Assembly (NCBI RefSeq): GCF_021390175.1
Contig: NZ_CP090004.1
Span: 2,657,001 to 2,721,000, forward strand
Direction of reading: 5' to 3'
Source: Flagellimonas sp. HMM57
GTDB taxonomy: Bacteria > Bacteroidota > Bacteroidia > Flavobacteriales > Flavobacteriaceae
DNA length: 64,000 nt
Each line of letters starts with the position of its first letter. Within the stretch, counting starts at the first letter, position 1. The notes beneath the pieces were generated by a model. The model made no database searches, had not been told where the DNA came from, and saw only the letters and a program-made list of their open reading frames with translations. Below, one piece after another: positions 36,473-45,733 of the stretch. Made by a program: the position numbers and the translations under genes.

Positions 36473-36778
36473 ATGAGTCAAAAAATTAGAATAAAACTTA
36501 AATCTTACGATCACAATTTGGTGGATAAATCTGCCGAGAAGATTGTAAAGACTGTTAAGACGACAGGTGCTGTGGTTACTGGTCCAATTCCGTTGCCAAC
36601 GCATAAAAAGATATTTACGGTTTTGCGTTCACCTCACGTGAACAAGAAATCAAGAGAGCAATTCCAATTGAGTTCTTATAAGAGATTATTGGATATTTAT
36701 AGCTCTTCTTCAAAAACTATCGATGCTTTAATGAAATTAGAGCTTCCAAGTGGTGTTGAAGTCGAAATAAAAGTGTAA
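36473..36778 (+). CDS. rpsJ: 30S ribosomal protein S10
   Basis: S10 of 101 residues, in the 30S head and (as NusE) a partner of NusB in antitermination. Landmarks: [20 protein letters not shown] and [20 protein letters not shown]. Its TAA stop is also the start of a TAAATTTG promoter box for rplC, and a 160-bp gap follows, the largest in the cluster. Confidence 0.98.
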   Translation: MSQKIRIKLKSYDHNLVDKSAEKIVKTVKTTGAVVTGPIPLPTHKKIFTVLRSPHVNKKSREQFQLSSYKRLLDIYSSSSKTIDALMKLELPSGVEVEIKV

Positions 36779-36783
36779 ATTTG
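36756..36783 (+). promoter_or_regulatory. Internal promoter for rplC, overlapping the rpsJ stop codon
   Basis: TTG (36756-36758), a 17-bp spacer and TAAATTTG (36776-36783) fit the flavobacterial promoter consensus. The first three bases of the -7 box are the TAA stop of rpsJ. The start point would be at about 36788-36791. Confidence 0.55.
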
Positions 36784-36826
36784 CACGCCTTTTGAGAGAA
36801 AGGTGGACATGTCCGGAGCTGCGTGC
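36783..36826 (+). ncRNA. Candidate structured leader element upstream of rplC
   Basis: GCACGC (36783-36788) and GCGTGC (36821-36826) form an outer stem. Inside it lie a CTTT/AAAG mini-hairpin and the palindrome GGACATGTCC (36805-36814). The layout suggests a small multi-branched RNA. It could serve ribosomal-protein feedback; no binding site was matched to a known family. Confidence 0.35.
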
Positions 36827-36855
36827 GATGGAAAAACGGGAAAAAGAAAAATATC

Positions 36856-36891
36856 TGGGTCACAGAATCTTTTCTTTGACCCAATTTTTTT
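36856..36891 (+). terminator. Terminator-like or attenuator hairpin within the rpsJ-rplC gap
   Basis: TGGGTCA (36856-36862) and TGACCCA (36877-36883) form a 7-bp stem with a 14-nt loop, followed by seven T residues (36885-36891). A second short hairpin (GCCAA, GAAA loop, TTGGC; 36892-36905) follows at once. In the middle of an essential operon this is better read as an attenuator than a full stop. Confidence 0.5.
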
Positions 36892-36938
36892 GCCAAGAAA
36901 TTGGCGTAACAAAATGTAATTAATTAATAAGTATAAAT

Positions 36939-37556
36939 ATGTCTGGGTTAATAGGAAGAAAAATCGGTATGACCAGCATCTTCGACGAGAATGGAAAGAA
37001 CATTCCATGTACCGTTCTTGAGGCTGGACCATGCGTGGTTACCCAAGTCAGAACCGAAGAGGTTGACGGGTACAGTGCCCTTCAGCTTGGTTTCGATGAC
37101 AAGGCAGAAAAACGTGCAAACAAGGCTGAAATAGGCCATGTTAAAAAAGCAGGTGCTTCTCCAAAAAAGAAGGTCATTGAATTCCGAGATTTTGAAGGTG
37201 AATACAAATTGGGTGACACTGTAGGTGTTGACCTTTTTGTGGAAGGTGAATTTGTTGATGTTATTGGTACATCAAAAGGAAAAGGTTTTCAGGGTGTTGT
37301 TAAAAGACATGGCTTCGGTGGTGTTGGACAAGCGACCCATGGTCAACACAACAGGTTAAGGGCTCCCGGTTCTATTGGTGCGGCTTCTTATCCAGCTCGT
37401 GTATTCAAGGGAATGAAAATGGCCGGTAGAATGGGTGGAGAAAGAGTAACGGTTCAAAACTTAAGAGTGTTGAAAGTGGTTGCTGAAAAAAATCTTATCG
37501 TAGTTAAAGGTTGTGTTCCAGGTCATAAAAACGCTTACGTAACAATTGAGAAGTAA
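36939..37556 (+). CDS. rplC: 50S ribosomal protein L3
   Basis: L3 of 205 residues. Landmarks are [40 protein letters not shown] and [20 protein letters not shown]. It contacts the peptidyl-transferase region of 23S rRNA. The start is the ATG at 36939 after the structured gap, so its expression may be set separately from rpsL-rpsJ. It overlaps rplD by one base. Confidence 0.98.
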   Translation: MSGLIGRKIGMTSIFDENGKNIPCTVLEAGPCVVTQVRTEEVDGYSALQLGFDDKAEKRANKAEIGHVKKAGASPKKKVIEFRDFEGEYKLGDTVGVDLFVEGEFVDVIGTSKGKGFQGVVKRHGFGGVGQATHGQHNRLRAPGSIGAASYPARVFKGMKMAGRMGGERVTVQNLRVLKVVAEKNLIVVKGCVPGHKNAYVTIEK

Positions 37557-38185
37557 TGAAGGTTGCAGTTTTAGATATTAAAGGAAAAGAAACAGGAAGA
37601 AAGGTGGACCTTTCTGATGATGTTTTCGCCATAGAGCCTAATGAGCATGCCATCTATCTAGATGTGAAGCAATATTTGGCACACCAAAGACAAGGTACGC
37701 ACAAGGCTAAAGAAAGAGCTGAAATTGCAGGAAGTACCAGAAAGATTAAAAAACAAAAAGGTACGGGTACGGCAAGGGCTGGTAGTATCAAGTCTCCAAT
37801 ATTTAGGGGTGGTGGTAGAATTTTTGGTCCAAGACCAAGAGATTACCAGCAAAAATTGAACAAAAATGTGAAGCGTTTGGCTCGTAAATCTGCACTGACA
37901 TTAAAATCGAAAGAGAAAGCTGTCGTGGTGGTCGAGGACTTCAACTTTGAAGCTCCAAAGACGAAAGATTTTAAAGCGTTTTTATCGTCTCTTGGAATAG
38001 AAAATAAAAAGTCTCTTATCGTGTTGGGCGATTCAAATAATAATGTATATTTGTCGTCGCGCAATTTGGAGCGTTCTGAAGTTGTAACAAACTCAGAATT
38101 AAGTACTTACAAGATAGTAAACGCGAATAGTGTGGTGTTGACTGAAAGTGCTTTGGAAGGAATAGAATCGAACCTTAAGAAATAA
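37556..38185 (+). CDS. rplD: 50S ribosomal protein L4
   Basis: L4 of 209 residues. The basic extended loop that lines the exit tunnel is visible ([31 protein letters not shown]). In E. coli, L4 represses its own S10 operon through the leader. Here the structured gap just upstream of rplC is the only candidate target in the S10 part. Its first base is the last base of rplC. Confidence 0.98.
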   Translation: MKVAVLDIKGKETGRKVDLSDDVFAIEPNEHAIYLDVKQYLAHQRQGTHKAKERAEIAGSTRKIKKQKGTGTARAGSIKSPIFRGGGRIFGPRPRDYQQKLNKNVKRLARKSALTLKSKEKAVVVVEDFNFEAPKTKDFKAFLSSLGIENKKSLIVLGDSNNNVYLSSRNLERSEVVTNSELSTYKIVNANSVVLTESALEGIESNLKK

Positions 38186-38192
38186 GAATAGC

Positions 38193-38483
38193 ATGAGTGT
38201 GTTGATAAAACCAATCATTACGGAAAAAATGACCGCAGACAGCGAGCTTTTCAATCGTTATGGTTTCTACGTTGACCCAACGGCCAACAAACTTCAGATC
38301 AAGGAAGCGGTTGAGGCTACTTATGGTGTTTCTGTGGAAAAGGTAAGAACCATGAATTATGGTCCAAATCGTAAGAGTCGTTATACGAAAACAGGAATCC
38401 AGCACGGAAAGACCAATTCCTTGAAAAAGGCAATTGTTGACGTAGCTGAAGGAGATATTATTGATTTTTACAGTAATCTATAA
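38193..38483 (+). CDS. rplW: 50S ribosomal protein L23
   Basis: L23 of 96 residues, located at the tunnel exit where it docks trigger factor and SRP. Landmarks: IKPIITEKMTADSE, YGFYVDPTANKLQIKEAVE and VRTMNYGPNRKSRYTKTG. 7 bp after rplD, 9 bp before rplB. Confidence 0.97.
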   Translation: MSVLIKPIITEKMTADSELFNRYGFYVDPTANKLQIKEAVEATYGVSVEKVRTMNYGPNRKSRYTKTGIQHGKTNSLKKAIVDVAEGDIIDFYSNL

Positions 38484-38492
38484 AGACAAGGA

Positions 38493-39317
38493 ATGTCAGT
38501 TAGAAAATTAAAACCGATAACCCCTGGACAGCGTTTTAGAGTAGTGAACGGATTTGACGCCATCACTACTGATAAGCCGGAGAAAAGCTTGCTTGCTCCG
38601 TTAAAAAAGTCAGGTGGTAGGAACAGTCAAGGAAAAATGACCATTCGCCATAGAGGTGGTGGACATAAAAGAAGGTATCGTGTTATCGATTTCAAAAGAG
38701 ATAAACAAGGAGTGGATGCTACCATTGTGTCAATCCAGTACGATCCTAACAGAACTGCATTTATTGCTTTGGTTGAATATAAGGATGGCGAAAAGAGATA
38801 TGTGGTTGCTCAAAATGGAATGCAGGTAGGTCAGAAAATATCTTCTGGTTCAAAATCTGCTCCAGAAATTGGAAATGCACTTCCATTAAGTGAAATTCCA
38901 TTGGGTACTATTATTTCATGTATTGAGTTAAGACCCGGTCAAGGTGCCGTTATGGCGCGAAGTGCAGGTACTTTTGCGCAATTAATGGCCAAGGATGGAA
39001 AATTTGTCACTATTAAATTGCCATCTGGTGAAACACGTATGATTTTAGCCAATTGTTTGGCTACTATTGGAGCTGTTTCCAATTCTGATCATCAATTGTT
39101 GGTATCTGGTAAAGCAGGTAGAAGCAGATGGTTGGGTAGAAGACCAAGAACTAGGCCAGTAGCTATGAACCCTGTTGATCATCCAATGGGTGGTGGTGAA
39201 GGTAGAGCCTCAGGTGGTCATCCAAGATCTAAGAACGGTATTCCTGCTAAAGGATTTAGAACACGCTCTAAGACCAAGGATACAAATAGATATATTATAG
39301 AACGTAGAAAGAAATAA
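38493..39317 (+). CDS. rplB: 50S ribosomal protein L2
   Basis: L2 of 274 residues, needed for subunit joining and peptidyl transfer. Landmarks are [19 protein letters not shown], the SH3-like segment [18 protein letters not shown] and the C-terminal [19 protein letters not shown] with the conserved His. Length is normal for the family. Confidence 0.98.
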   Translation: MSVRKLKPITPGQRFRVVNGFDAITTDKPEKSLLAPLKKSGGRNSQGKMTIRHRGGGHKRRYRVIDFKRDKQGVDATIVSIQYDPNRTAFIALVEYKDGEKRYVVAQNGMQVGQKISSGSKSAPEIGNALPLSEIPLGTIISCIELRPGQGAVMARSAGTFAQLMAKDGKFVTIKLPSGETRMILANCLATIGAVSNSDHQLLVSGKAGRSRWLGRRPRTRPVAMNPVDHPMGGGEGRASGGHPRSKNGIPAKGFRTRSKTKDTNRYIIERRKK

Positions 39318-39329
39318 AAGAAAAAGTAA

Positions 39330-39608
39330 ATGGCACGTTCATTAAAAAAAGGACCTTACGTTCATCATAGTCTGGAAAAGAAAGTCCAGAACAATATAGA
39401 TTCAGGTAAGAAATCAGTTATCAAAACATGGTCTAGAGCCTCAATGATAACTCCGGATTTCGTAGGACAAACCATAGCGGTGCATAACGGAAGACAATTT
39501 GTCCCTGTTTACGTCACAGAAAACATGGTGGGTCATAAGCTTGGAGAATTTTCACCTACACGATCTTTTAGGGGTCATGCAGGAGCTAAAAACAAAGGTA
39601 AAAAGTAA
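39330..39608 (+). CDS. rpsS: 30S ribosomal protein S19
   Basis: S19 of 92 residues, in the 30S head. Landmarks: [39 protein letters not shown] and [17 protein letters not shown]. 12 bp after rplB. Confidence 0.98.
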   Translation: MARSLKKGPYVHHSLEKKVQNNIDSGKKSVIKTWSRASMITPDFVGQTIAVHNGRQFVPVYVTENMVGHKLGEFSPTRSFRGHAGAKNKGKK

Positions 39609-39615
39609 GTAAGCT

Positions 39616-40023
39616 ATGGGAGTTCGTAAAAGACAAATGGCCGAAAGGTTGAAGGAAGAAAAAAAGCAGCTTGCTATTGCAAAGTTGAACAATTGCCCAA
39701 CCTCGCCAAGAAAAATGCGTTTGGTCGCTGACTTGGTAAGGGGAAAACAGGTGGAGATGGCACTTGCAATTTTAAGGTTCAATCCTAAAGAGGCTTCAAG
39801 AAAGTTGGAGAAATTGTTGCTTTCTGCAATTGCCAACTGGGAAGCAAAAAATGAGGAAGCAAGTATTGAAGATGCTGACCTTATCATTAAAGAAATTCGT
39901 GTGGACGGAGGAACTATGTTGAAAAGACTGCGTCCTGCCCCACAAGGAAGAGCGCATAGAATAAGAAAACGTTCCAACCATGTTACCATGATCTTGGAAG
40001 CTAATAACAACGTTCAAAGCTAG
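39616..40023 (+). CDS. rplV: 50S ribosomal protein L22
   Basis: L22 of 135 residues, with its beta-hairpin lining the exit tunnel. Landmarks: [32 protein letters not shown] and [20 protein letters not shown]. The N-terminus carries an extra basic stretch ([18 protein letters not shown]), as is usual in Bacteroidota. Confidence 0.97.
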   Translation: MGVRKRQMAERLKEEKKQLAIAKLNNCPTSPRKMRLVADLVRGKQVEMALAILRFNPKEASRKLEKLLLSAIANWEAKNEEASIEDADLIIKEIRVDGGTMLKRLRPAPQGRAHRIRKRSNHVTMILEANNNVQS

Positions 40024-40031
40024 AGTATAAT

Positions 40032-40748
40032 ATGGGACAAAAGACCAATCCGATAGGAAATCGCTTAGGAATCATCAGAGGATGGGAATCTAACTGGTAC
40101 GGCGGTAACGATTACGGCGATAAGCTGGCTGAGGATGATAAAATAAGAAAATATATCCACGCGCGTTTGGCAAAGGCCAGTGTGTCTAGGGTAATTATTG
40201 AGAGAACCTTAAAATTGATTACCATCACCATTACTACGGCTAGACCTGGTATTATTATTGGTAAAGGGGGACAAGAGGTTGATAAACTTAAGGAAGAGCT
40301 TAAGAAAATCACCAACAAAGAGGTTCAAATCAATATTCATGAAATAAAGAGACCTGAACTTGACGCCAATTTGGTTGCTGCAAGTGTTGCAAGACAAATT
40401 GAAAGCAGAATTTCATACAGAAGAGCTATTAAGATGGCCATTGCAGCTGCAATACGTATGAACGCTGAGGGAATCAAAATTCAGATTTCTGGACGTTTGA
40501 ACGGGGCTGAAATGGCACGTTCCGAATCTTATAAGGAAGGAAGGATTCCATTGTCAACTTTCCGTGCAGATGTGGATTATGCTTTGCATGAAGCGCATAC
40601 CACTTATGGAAGATTGGGAATCAAAGTTTGGATCATGAAGGGCGAAGTCTATGGTAAAAGAGAGCTTTCCCCATTAGTAGGATTGTCCAAAGGTCAAGGA
40701 AAAGGCGACAAGCGTGATGGTAAGAAACCACAACGTCGTAGAAAGTAA
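40032..40748 (+). CDS. rpsC: 30S ribosomal protein S3
   Basis: S3 of 238 residues. The KH domain motif is [20 protein letters not shown]; the C-terminal domain has [14 protein letters not shown] and [19 protein letters not shown]. The C-terminal tail is basic (KPQRRRK). It forms part of the mRNA entry channel. 8 bp after rplV. Confidence 0.98.
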   Translation: MGQKTNPIGNRLGIIRGWESNWYGGNDYGDKLAEDDKIRKYIHARLAKASVSRVIIERTLKLITITITTARPGIIIGKGGQEVDKLKEELKKITNKEVQINIHEIKRPELDANLVAASVARQIESRISYRRAIKMAIAAAIRMNAEGIKIQISGRLNGAEMARSESYKEGRIPLSTFRADVDYALHEAHTTYGRLGIKVWIMKGEVYGKRELSPLVGLSKGQGKGDKRDGKKPQRRRK

Positions 40749-40768
40749 TAAGATAAAGTAAAGGTAGA

Positions 40769-41188
40769 ATGTTACAGCCAAAAAGAACAAAATTTCGTAA
40801 AGCCCAGAAGGGACGTATGAAAGGGAATTCCCAAAGAGGACACCAACTTTCCAATGGAATGTTCGGTATCAAGTCCTTGGATTCACATTTCATTACTTCC
40901 CGTCAAATAGAGGCTGCACGTATCGCTGCGACAAGGTATATGAAAAGGCAGGGTCAGCTATGGATTAAAATATTTCCGGATAAGCCTATCACAAAAAAGC
41001 CTTTGGAAGTACGTATGGGTAAAGGTAAAGGTGCTCCTGAGTATTGGGTAGCTGTGGTTAAACCGGGAAGAATCATGTTCGAGGTTGCCGGTGTTCCTAT
41101 GGATATCGCAAAGGAAGCATTAAGACTAGCGGCTCAAAAGCTTCCAGTTAAAACTAAGTTTATCGTAGCAAGGGATTATTCCGCTTAA
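40769..41188 (+). CDS. rplP: 50S ribosomal protein L16
   Basis: L16 of 139 residues, organising the A-site region of the 50S subunit. Landmarks: [38 protein letters not shown] and [20 protein letters not shown]. Normal length. 20 bp after rpsC. Confidence 0.98.
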   Translation: MLQPKRTKFRKAQKGRMKGNSQRGHQLSNGMFGIKSLDSHFITSRQIEAARIAATRYMKRQGQLWIKIFPDKPITKKPLEVRMGKGKGAPEYWVAVVKPGRIMFEVAGVPMDIAKEALRLAAQKLPVKTKFIVARDYSA

Positions 41189-41207
41189 TATTTAATTGAG
41201 AAGAAAG

Positions 41208-41399
41208 ATGAAACAGTCAGAGATAAAAGAACTTTCAATTGAAGAGCTAAAGGAAAGATTGTCCGAGTTCAAGAAGCAACATGCTGATTTGAAGATGGCA
41301 CACTCAGTAACTCCTCTGGAAAACCCTTTACAGATAAGAAAAACTAGAAGGACGGTAGCAAGACTTGCAACAGAAATAACTAAAAGGGAATTACAATAA
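41208..41399 (+). CDS. rpmC: 50S ribosomal protein L29
   Basis: L29 of 63 residues, a two-helix protein near the tunnel exit beside L23. I start at the ATG at 41208 ([18 protein letters not shown]); an in-frame start 12 bp upstream gives a non-homologous MRRK extension. Landmark at the C-terminus: [18 protein letters not shown]. Confidence 0.95.
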   Translation: MKQSEIKELSIEELKERLSEFKKQHADLKMAHSVTPLENPLQIRKTRRTVARLATEITKRELQ

Positions 41400-41412
41400 T
41401 TGGTTTTGCCTT

Positions 41413-41670
41413 ATGGAAAAAAGAAATTTAAGAAAAGAAAGAATAGGCGTTGTTACAAGCAACAAAATGGAGAAATCTATTGTGGTTGCCGAGGTAAAGC
41501 GAGTTAAGCACCCTATGTACGGTAAGTTCGTTTTAAAGACCAAGAAGTATGTTGCCCATGATGAAAAGAATGATTGCAACGAAGGTGATACGGTTAAAAT
41601 AATGGAAACCAGACCATTGAGTAAGACAAAGTGTTGGAGATTGGTTGAAATCCTTGAAAGAGCTAAATAA
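41413..41670 (+). CDS. rpsQ: 30S ribosomal protein S17
   Basis: S17 of 85 residues, an OB-fold primary rRNA binder. Landmarks: [39 protein letters not shown] and [18 protein letters not shown]. 13 bp after rpmC and 2 bp before rplN. Confidence 0.98.
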   Translation: MEKRNLRKERIGVVTSNKMEKSIVVAEVKRVKHPMYGKFVLKTKKYVAHDEKNDCNEGDTVKIMETRPLSKTKCWRLVEILERAK

Positions 41671-41672
41671 TT

Positions 41673-42041
41673 ATGTTACAGCAAGAATCAAGATTAAAGG
41701 TTGCGGATAATACAGGTGCAAAAGAAGTTTTGACCATTCGTGTACTCGGGGGAACAAAAAGAAGATATGCTTCATTGGGTGATAAAATTGTTGTCACTAT
41801 TAAGGAGGCTTCTCCAAACGGAACAGTTAAAAAAGGTTCTGTTTCTACGGCTGTTGTAGTTCGTACGAAAAAAGAAGTAAGAAGACCTGATGGCTCTTAT
41901 ATTCGTTTTGACGATAATGCATGCGTACTATTGAATCCTACAGGTGAAATGAGGGGAACCAGGGTTTTTGGACCTGTTGCCCGTGAGCTTAGGGACAAGC
42001 AGTTTATGAAGATAGTTTCATTAGCCCCAGAGGTACTTTAA
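41673..42041 (+). CDS. rplN: 50S ribosomal protein L14
   Basis: L14 of 122 residues, at the subunit interface. Landmarks: [40 protein letters not shown] and [20 protein letters not shown]. Normal length, no insertions. Confidence 0.98.
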   Translation: MLQQESRLKVADNTGAKEVLTIRVLGGTKRRYASLGDKIVVTIKEASPNGTVKKGSVSTAVVVRTKKEVRRPDGSYIRFDDNACVLLNPTGEMRGTRVFGPVARELRDKQFMKIVSLAPEVL

Positions 42042-42054
42042 AAGAAAGATCAAG

Positions 42055-42366
42055 ATGAAGTTGAAAATTAAAACAGGAGATACCGTTAAGATAATCGCAG
42101 GTGACCATAAAGGAACCGAAGGTAAAGTGCTTAAGGTTGACCGTGAAAAGAACAAAGCTATCGTAGAAGGGGCCAATATGGTTTCCAAACACGAAAAGCC
42201 AAGTGCAAATAACCCTCAAGGCGGAATTGTAAAAAAGGAAGCTTTTATTCATATTTCCAATCTCTCTTTGATCGATTCTAAATCGGGAGAAGCTACAAGA
42301 GTGGGGTACGAATTGAGAGATGGAAAAAAAGTTAGGTTTTCTAAAAAATCCAATGAAGTAATTTAG
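42055..42366 (+). CDS. rplX: 50S ribosomal protein L24
   Basis: L24 of 103 residues, an assembly initiator. The KOW motif is [20 protein letters not shown]; further landmarks are [14 protein letters not shown] and [17 protein letters not shown]. 2 bp before rplE. Confidence 0.98.
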   Translation: MKLKIKTGDTVKIIAGDHKGTEGKVLKVDREKNKAIVEGANMVSKHEKPSANNPQGGIVKKEAFIHISNLSLIDSKSGEATRVGYELRDGKKVRFSKKSNEVI

Positions 42367-42368
42367 TT

Positions 42369-42920
42369 ATGAGTTACATTCCAAGATTAAAATCAGAATA
42401 TAAAGAGCGTGTTATTAAAGCGCTATCGGAAGAATTCGGTTACAAAAACGTAATGCAAGTTCCTAAATTGGAAAAGATTGTGGTTAGCCGAGGCGTTGGT
42501 GCTGCAGTTTCTGACAAAAAGCTTATTGACCATGCAGTGGATGAGTTGACCAATATCACCGGACAAAAAGCAGTTGCTACCATATCTAAAAAGGATGTCG
42601 CTAGCTTCAAGCTGAGAAAAGGTATGCCTATAGGTGCCAAGGTTACTCTGAGAGGTGAGCGCATGTATGAATTTTTAGATAGATTGATTACTTCGGCATT
42701 GCCTAGGGTACGAGATTTTCAAGGTATAAAAGCCACTGGTTTTGATGGTAGGGGCAATTACAATCTTGGAGTTACCGAACAAATTATCTTTCCAGAGATA
42801 AATATTGACAAAATCAACAGAATTAACGGAATGGATATCACATTTGTTACTTCTGCCGATACAGATAAAGAAGCAAAATCATTATTAACCCAATTGGGAC
42901 TACCCTTTAAAAAGAACTAA
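42369..42920 (+). CDS. rplE: 50S ribosomal protein L5
   Basis: L5 of 183 residues, a binder of 5S rRNA in the central protuberance. Landmarks: [40 protein letters not shown] and [20 protein letters not shown]. Only 1 bp separates it from rpsN. Confidence 0.98.
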   Translation: MSYIPRLKSEYKERVIKALSEEFGYKNVMQVPKLEKIVVSRGVGAAVSDKKLIDHAVDELTNITGQKAVATISKKDVASFKLRKGMPIGAKVTLRGERMYEFLDRLITSALPRVRDFQGIKATGFDGRGNYNLGVTEQIIFPEINIDKINRINGMDITFVTSADTDKEAKSLLTQLGLPFKKN

Positions 42921-42921
42921 T

Positions 42922-43191
42922 ATGGCTAAAGAATCAATGAAGGCCCGTGAGGTAAAAAGGGCTAAAATGGTTGCGAAGTATGCGGAAAAGAGAAAAGCTT
43001 TAAAAGAAGCTGGAGATTATGAAGCTTTGCAAAAACTTCCTAAAAATGCATCTCCGGTACGTATGCGCAATCGTTGCAAATTGACCGGTAGACCAAGAGG
43101 ATATATGAGAACATTTGGTATATCTAGGGTGACTTTTAGGGAAATGGCCAATCAAGGCTTGATTCCAGGAGTTAAAAAAGCAAGTTGGTAA
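42922..43191 (+). CDS. rpsN: 30S ribosomal protein S14, zinc-independent long form
   Basis: S14 of 89 residues. It is the long type without the CxxC...CxxC zinc site; the only Cys lies in [20 protein letters not shown]. The C-terminus [11 protein letters not shown] is typical. Its independence from zinc fits the single-Cys L36 in the same cluster. Confidence 0.98.
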   Translation: MAKESMKAREVKRAKMVAKYAEKRKALKEAGDYEALQKLPKNASPVRMRNRCKLTGRPRGYMRTFGISRVTFREMANQGLIPGVKKASW

Positions 43192-43208
43192 ACAGATAAA
43201 GAAAAGAA

Positions 43209-43607
43209 ATGCTTACAGATCCAATTTCAGATTATTTGACCAGAATTAGAAACGCTAGTAGCGCCGGTCATAGGGTGGTAGATATTCCTGCTTCCAATCT
43301 TAAAAGACAGATTACTAAAATATTGTTCGACCAAGGATATATTTTGAGTTACAAGTTCGAGGATAACAAAGTTCAGGGAAACATCAAGATTGCCTTGAAA
43401 TATGACAAGTTTACCAAAGAACCTGTAATAAAGAAATTACAAAGGGTGAGTAAACCTGGACTACGTAAGTATGCAGGTTCAGATGAATTGCCACGAGTGC
43501 TTAACGGATTGGGTGTTGCCATCGTCTCAACATCACATGGTGTTATGACAAGCAAGCAAGCTAAGCAAGATAACGTAGGTGGCGAAGTATTGTGCTACGT
43601 TTATTAA
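43209..43607 (+). CDS. rpsH: 30S ribosomal protein S8
   Basis: S8 of 132 residues, which in E. coli also represses the spc operon near rplE. Landmarks: MLTDPISDYLTRIRNASSAG, RVSKPGLRKYAGSDELPRVL and ATS-like VSTSHGVMTSKQAK. 17 bp after rpsN. Confidence 0.98.
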   Translation: MLTDPISDYLTRIRNASSAGHRVVDIPASNLKRQITKILFDQGYILSYKFEDNKVQGNIKIALKYDKFTKEPVIKKLQRVSKPGLRKYAGSDELPRVLNGLGVAIVSTSHGVMTSKQAKQDNVGGEVLCYVY

Positions 43608-43626
43608 TTGAGTAAAGAGAAAAGAA

Positions 43627-44169
43627 ATGTCTAGAATAGGTAACAATCCAGTTGCAATACCAGAAGGAGTCACTGTAGATGTGAACGAAAATGTGGTTAC
43701 CGTAAAAGGTAAATTGGGAGAGCTTTCCCAGGAATTTTCAGGAGTTGCTATAAAAGTTGAGGAAGGTAACGTTCATATAAGCCGTCCTTCCGATTCAAAG
43801 GAGCACAAGGCTAAGCATGGACTATATCGTTCCTTGGTAAACAATATGGTAGATGGTGTCTCTAAAGGGTGGACAAAAGAATTGGAATTGGTTGGAGTTG
43901 GATACCGAGCTAGTAACCAAGGACAAAAATTGGATTTAGCTTTAGGTTTCTCGCACAATATTGTTTTGAATGTTGCACCAGAGGTGAAAATTGAAACTAT
44001 CTCTGAGAAAGGGAAGAACCCTATTGTGAAATTGACCTCGCACGACAAACAATTGGTAGGTCAAGTTGCTGCCAAAATCAGAGCTTTCCGTAAGCCTGAA
44101 CCTTACAAAGGAAAGGGAATCAAGTTTGTTGGTGAACAATTGAGAAGAAAAGCAGGTAAATCAGCATAA
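43627..44169 (+). CDS. rplF: 50S ribosomal protein L6
   Basis: L6 of 180 residues, with two repeats of the same fold near the factor-binding site. Landmarks: [39 protein letters not shown] and [20 protein letters not shown]. Normal length. Confidence 0.98.
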   Translation: MSRIGNNPVAIPEGVTVDVNENVVTVKGKLGELSQEFSGVAIKVEEGNVHISRPSDSKEHKAKHGLYRSLVNNMVDGVSKGWTKELELVGVGYRASNQGQKLDLALGFSHNIVLNVAPEVKIETISEKGKNPIVKLTSHDKQLVGQVAAKIRAFRKPEPYKGKGIKFVGEQLRRKAGKSA

Positions 44170-44180
44170 TTAACAGTACA

Positions 44181-44534
44181 ATGGGATTATCTAAAACGGA
44201 AAGAAAATTACGAATCAGAAGAAGAATACGAAAAGTTTCTGCTGGTACTGAAGCAAGACCAAGATTGTCTGTTTTCAGAAGTAATAAAGAGATATATGCT
44301 CAATTGATCAATGACGAGAATGGGGTTACATTGGCCGCAGCATCATCACGGGACAAGGGAGTTGAAACAAAAGGAACAAAAATTGAAGTTGCTGCCCAAG
44401 TGGGTAAAGTAATTGCGGAAAAAGCTCAAAAGCTAGGAATTGAAGCTGTTGCTTTTGATAGAGGTGGAAACCTTTACCACGGTAGAGTAAAATCATTGGC
44501 TGAAGGAGCAAGGGAAGCCGGACTTAAATTCTAA
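44181..44534 (+). CDS. rplR: 50S ribosomal protein L18
   Basis: L18 of 117 residues, another 5S rRNA binder. Landmarks: [20 protein letters not shown] and the C-terminal [28 protein letters not shown] segment. 11 bp after rplF, 6 bp before rpsE. Confidence 0.98.
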   Translation: MGLSKTERKLRIRRRIRKVSAGTEARPRLSVFRSNKEIYAQLINDENGVTLAAASSRDKGVETKGTKIEVAAQVGKVIAEKAQKLGIEAVAFDRGGNLYHGRVKSLAEGAREAGLKF

Positions 44535-44540
44535 TATACT

Positions 44541-45065
44541 ATGTACCAGAAATACAAAAACGTAGAAACAGTTAAGCCAGGTGGACTGGAGTTGAAAGAT
44601 CGTTTGGTAGGAGTCCAAAGGGTTACTAAAGTTACAAAAGGTGGTAGAGCATTCGGATTTTCAGCAATAGTAGTTGTTGGTGATGAGAATGGCGTAGTAG
44701 GTCATGGTTTAGGAAAATCAAAAGAAGTTGCAACGGCAATCGCCAAGGCTATTGAGGACGCAAAGAAGAATTTGATAAGGATTCCACTTAACAAAGCAAC
44801 ACTGCCTCACGAACAAAAAGGTAAATATGGTGGTGCACGCGTATATATCCAACCAGCATCGACAGGTACAGGGGTTATCGCAGGTGGAGCCGTTAGAGCG
44901 GTATTGGAAGCAGTTGGTGTGCACGATGTTTTATCAAAGTCCCAAGGTTCTTCCAATCCACACAATGTTGTTAAGGCAACTTTCGATGCGCTTTTACAAT
45001 TAAGAGGTGCACAAACCGTAGCAAATCAAAGAGGTATTTCTTTGGAAAAAGTCTTTAAGGGATAA
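44541..45065 (+). CDS. rpsE: 30S ribosomal protein S5
   Basis: S5 of 174 residues, a fidelity protein of the mRNA channel. Landmarks: [39 protein letters not shown] and [20 protein letters not shown]. The spectinomycin loop region (KVTKGGR) looks wild type. Confidence 0.98.
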   Translation: MYQKYKNVETVKPGGLELKDRLVGVQRVTKVTKGGRAFGFSAIVVVGDENGVVGHGLGKSKEVATAIAKAIEDAKKNLIRIPLNKATLPHEQKGKYGGARVYIQPASTGTGVIAGGAVRAVLEAVGVHDVLSKSQGSSNPHNVVKATFDALLQLRGAQTVANQRGISLEKVFKG

Positions 45066-45078
45066 ATAAGAGGATATT

Positions 45079-45258
45079 ATGTCGAAAATTAAGGTTAAAC
45101 AAGTAAAGAGCGCTATCAAAAGAACCCAAAATCAAAAAAGAACTTTGGAAGCTTTGGGTTTGCGTAAAATTGGGCATGTTGTTGAGCATGATGCAACGCC
45201 TAATATCCTTGGAATGATAAATAAGGTAAAACACTTGGTTTCCACTGAGGAAGCTTAA
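45079..45258 (+). CDS. rpmD: 50S ribosomal protein L30
   Basis: L30 of 59 residues, a compact ferredoxin-like protein. It reads MSKIKVKQVKSAIKRTQNQ, then TLEALGLRKIGHVVEHDATP, and ends HLVSTEEA. The LGLRKIG segment and the position between rpsE (13 bp) and rplO (13 bp) fix the identity. Confidence 0.96.
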   Translation: MSKIKVKQVKSAIKRTQNQKRTLEALGLRKIGHVVEHDATPNILGMINKVKHLVSTEEA

Positions 45259-45271
45259 AATATAACGGTAA

Positions 45272-45724
45272 ATGGATTTACATAATCTTAAACCAGCAGA
45301 AGGCGCTGTAAACAGAGACGGAAAACGATTGGGTAGAGGAGAAGGTTCTGGAAAAGGGGGCACTTCTGCAAGAGGACATAAAGGTGCCAAGTCTAGATCT
45401 GGATACTCAAAAAAGATTGGATTCGAAGGAGGTCAAATGCCTTTACAGCGAAGAGTCCCCAAATTTGGTTTCAAAAACATCAATAGGAAGGAATATCAGG
45501 GTATCAATCTTAATAAACTGCAGGAGTTGGTGGACAACGGTGTAGTAAAAAAAGAAATTACCTTGGAAACACTTGTTGAAAATAGATTGGCAGGTAAGAA
45601 TGATTTAGTGAAAATTTTGGGTAATGGTGAGTTAAAAGCATCCCTAAAAGTTTCAGTACATAAATTTACAGCTTCTGCTAAAGCAGCTATTGAAGCCGCA
45701 GGAGGAGAAGCAATAAGTTTATAA
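45272..45724 (+). CDS. rplO: 50S ribosomal protein L15
   Basis: L15 of 150 residues. The Gly/Arg-rich N-terminal arm (KRLGRGEGSGKGGTSARGHK) threads into 23S rRNA, followed by GFEGGQMPLQRRVPKFGFKN and a C-terminal globular domain (HKFTASAKAAIEAAGGE). 9 bp before secY. Confidence 0.98.
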   Translation: MDLHNLKPAEGAVNRDGKRLGRGEGSGKGGTSARGHKGAKSRSGYSKKIGFEGGQMPLQRRVPKFGFKNINRKEYQGINLNKLQELVDNGVVKKEITLETLVENRLAGKNDLVKILGNGELKASLKVSVHKFTASAKAAIEAAGGEAISL

Positions 45725-45733
45725 GGAAATAGC

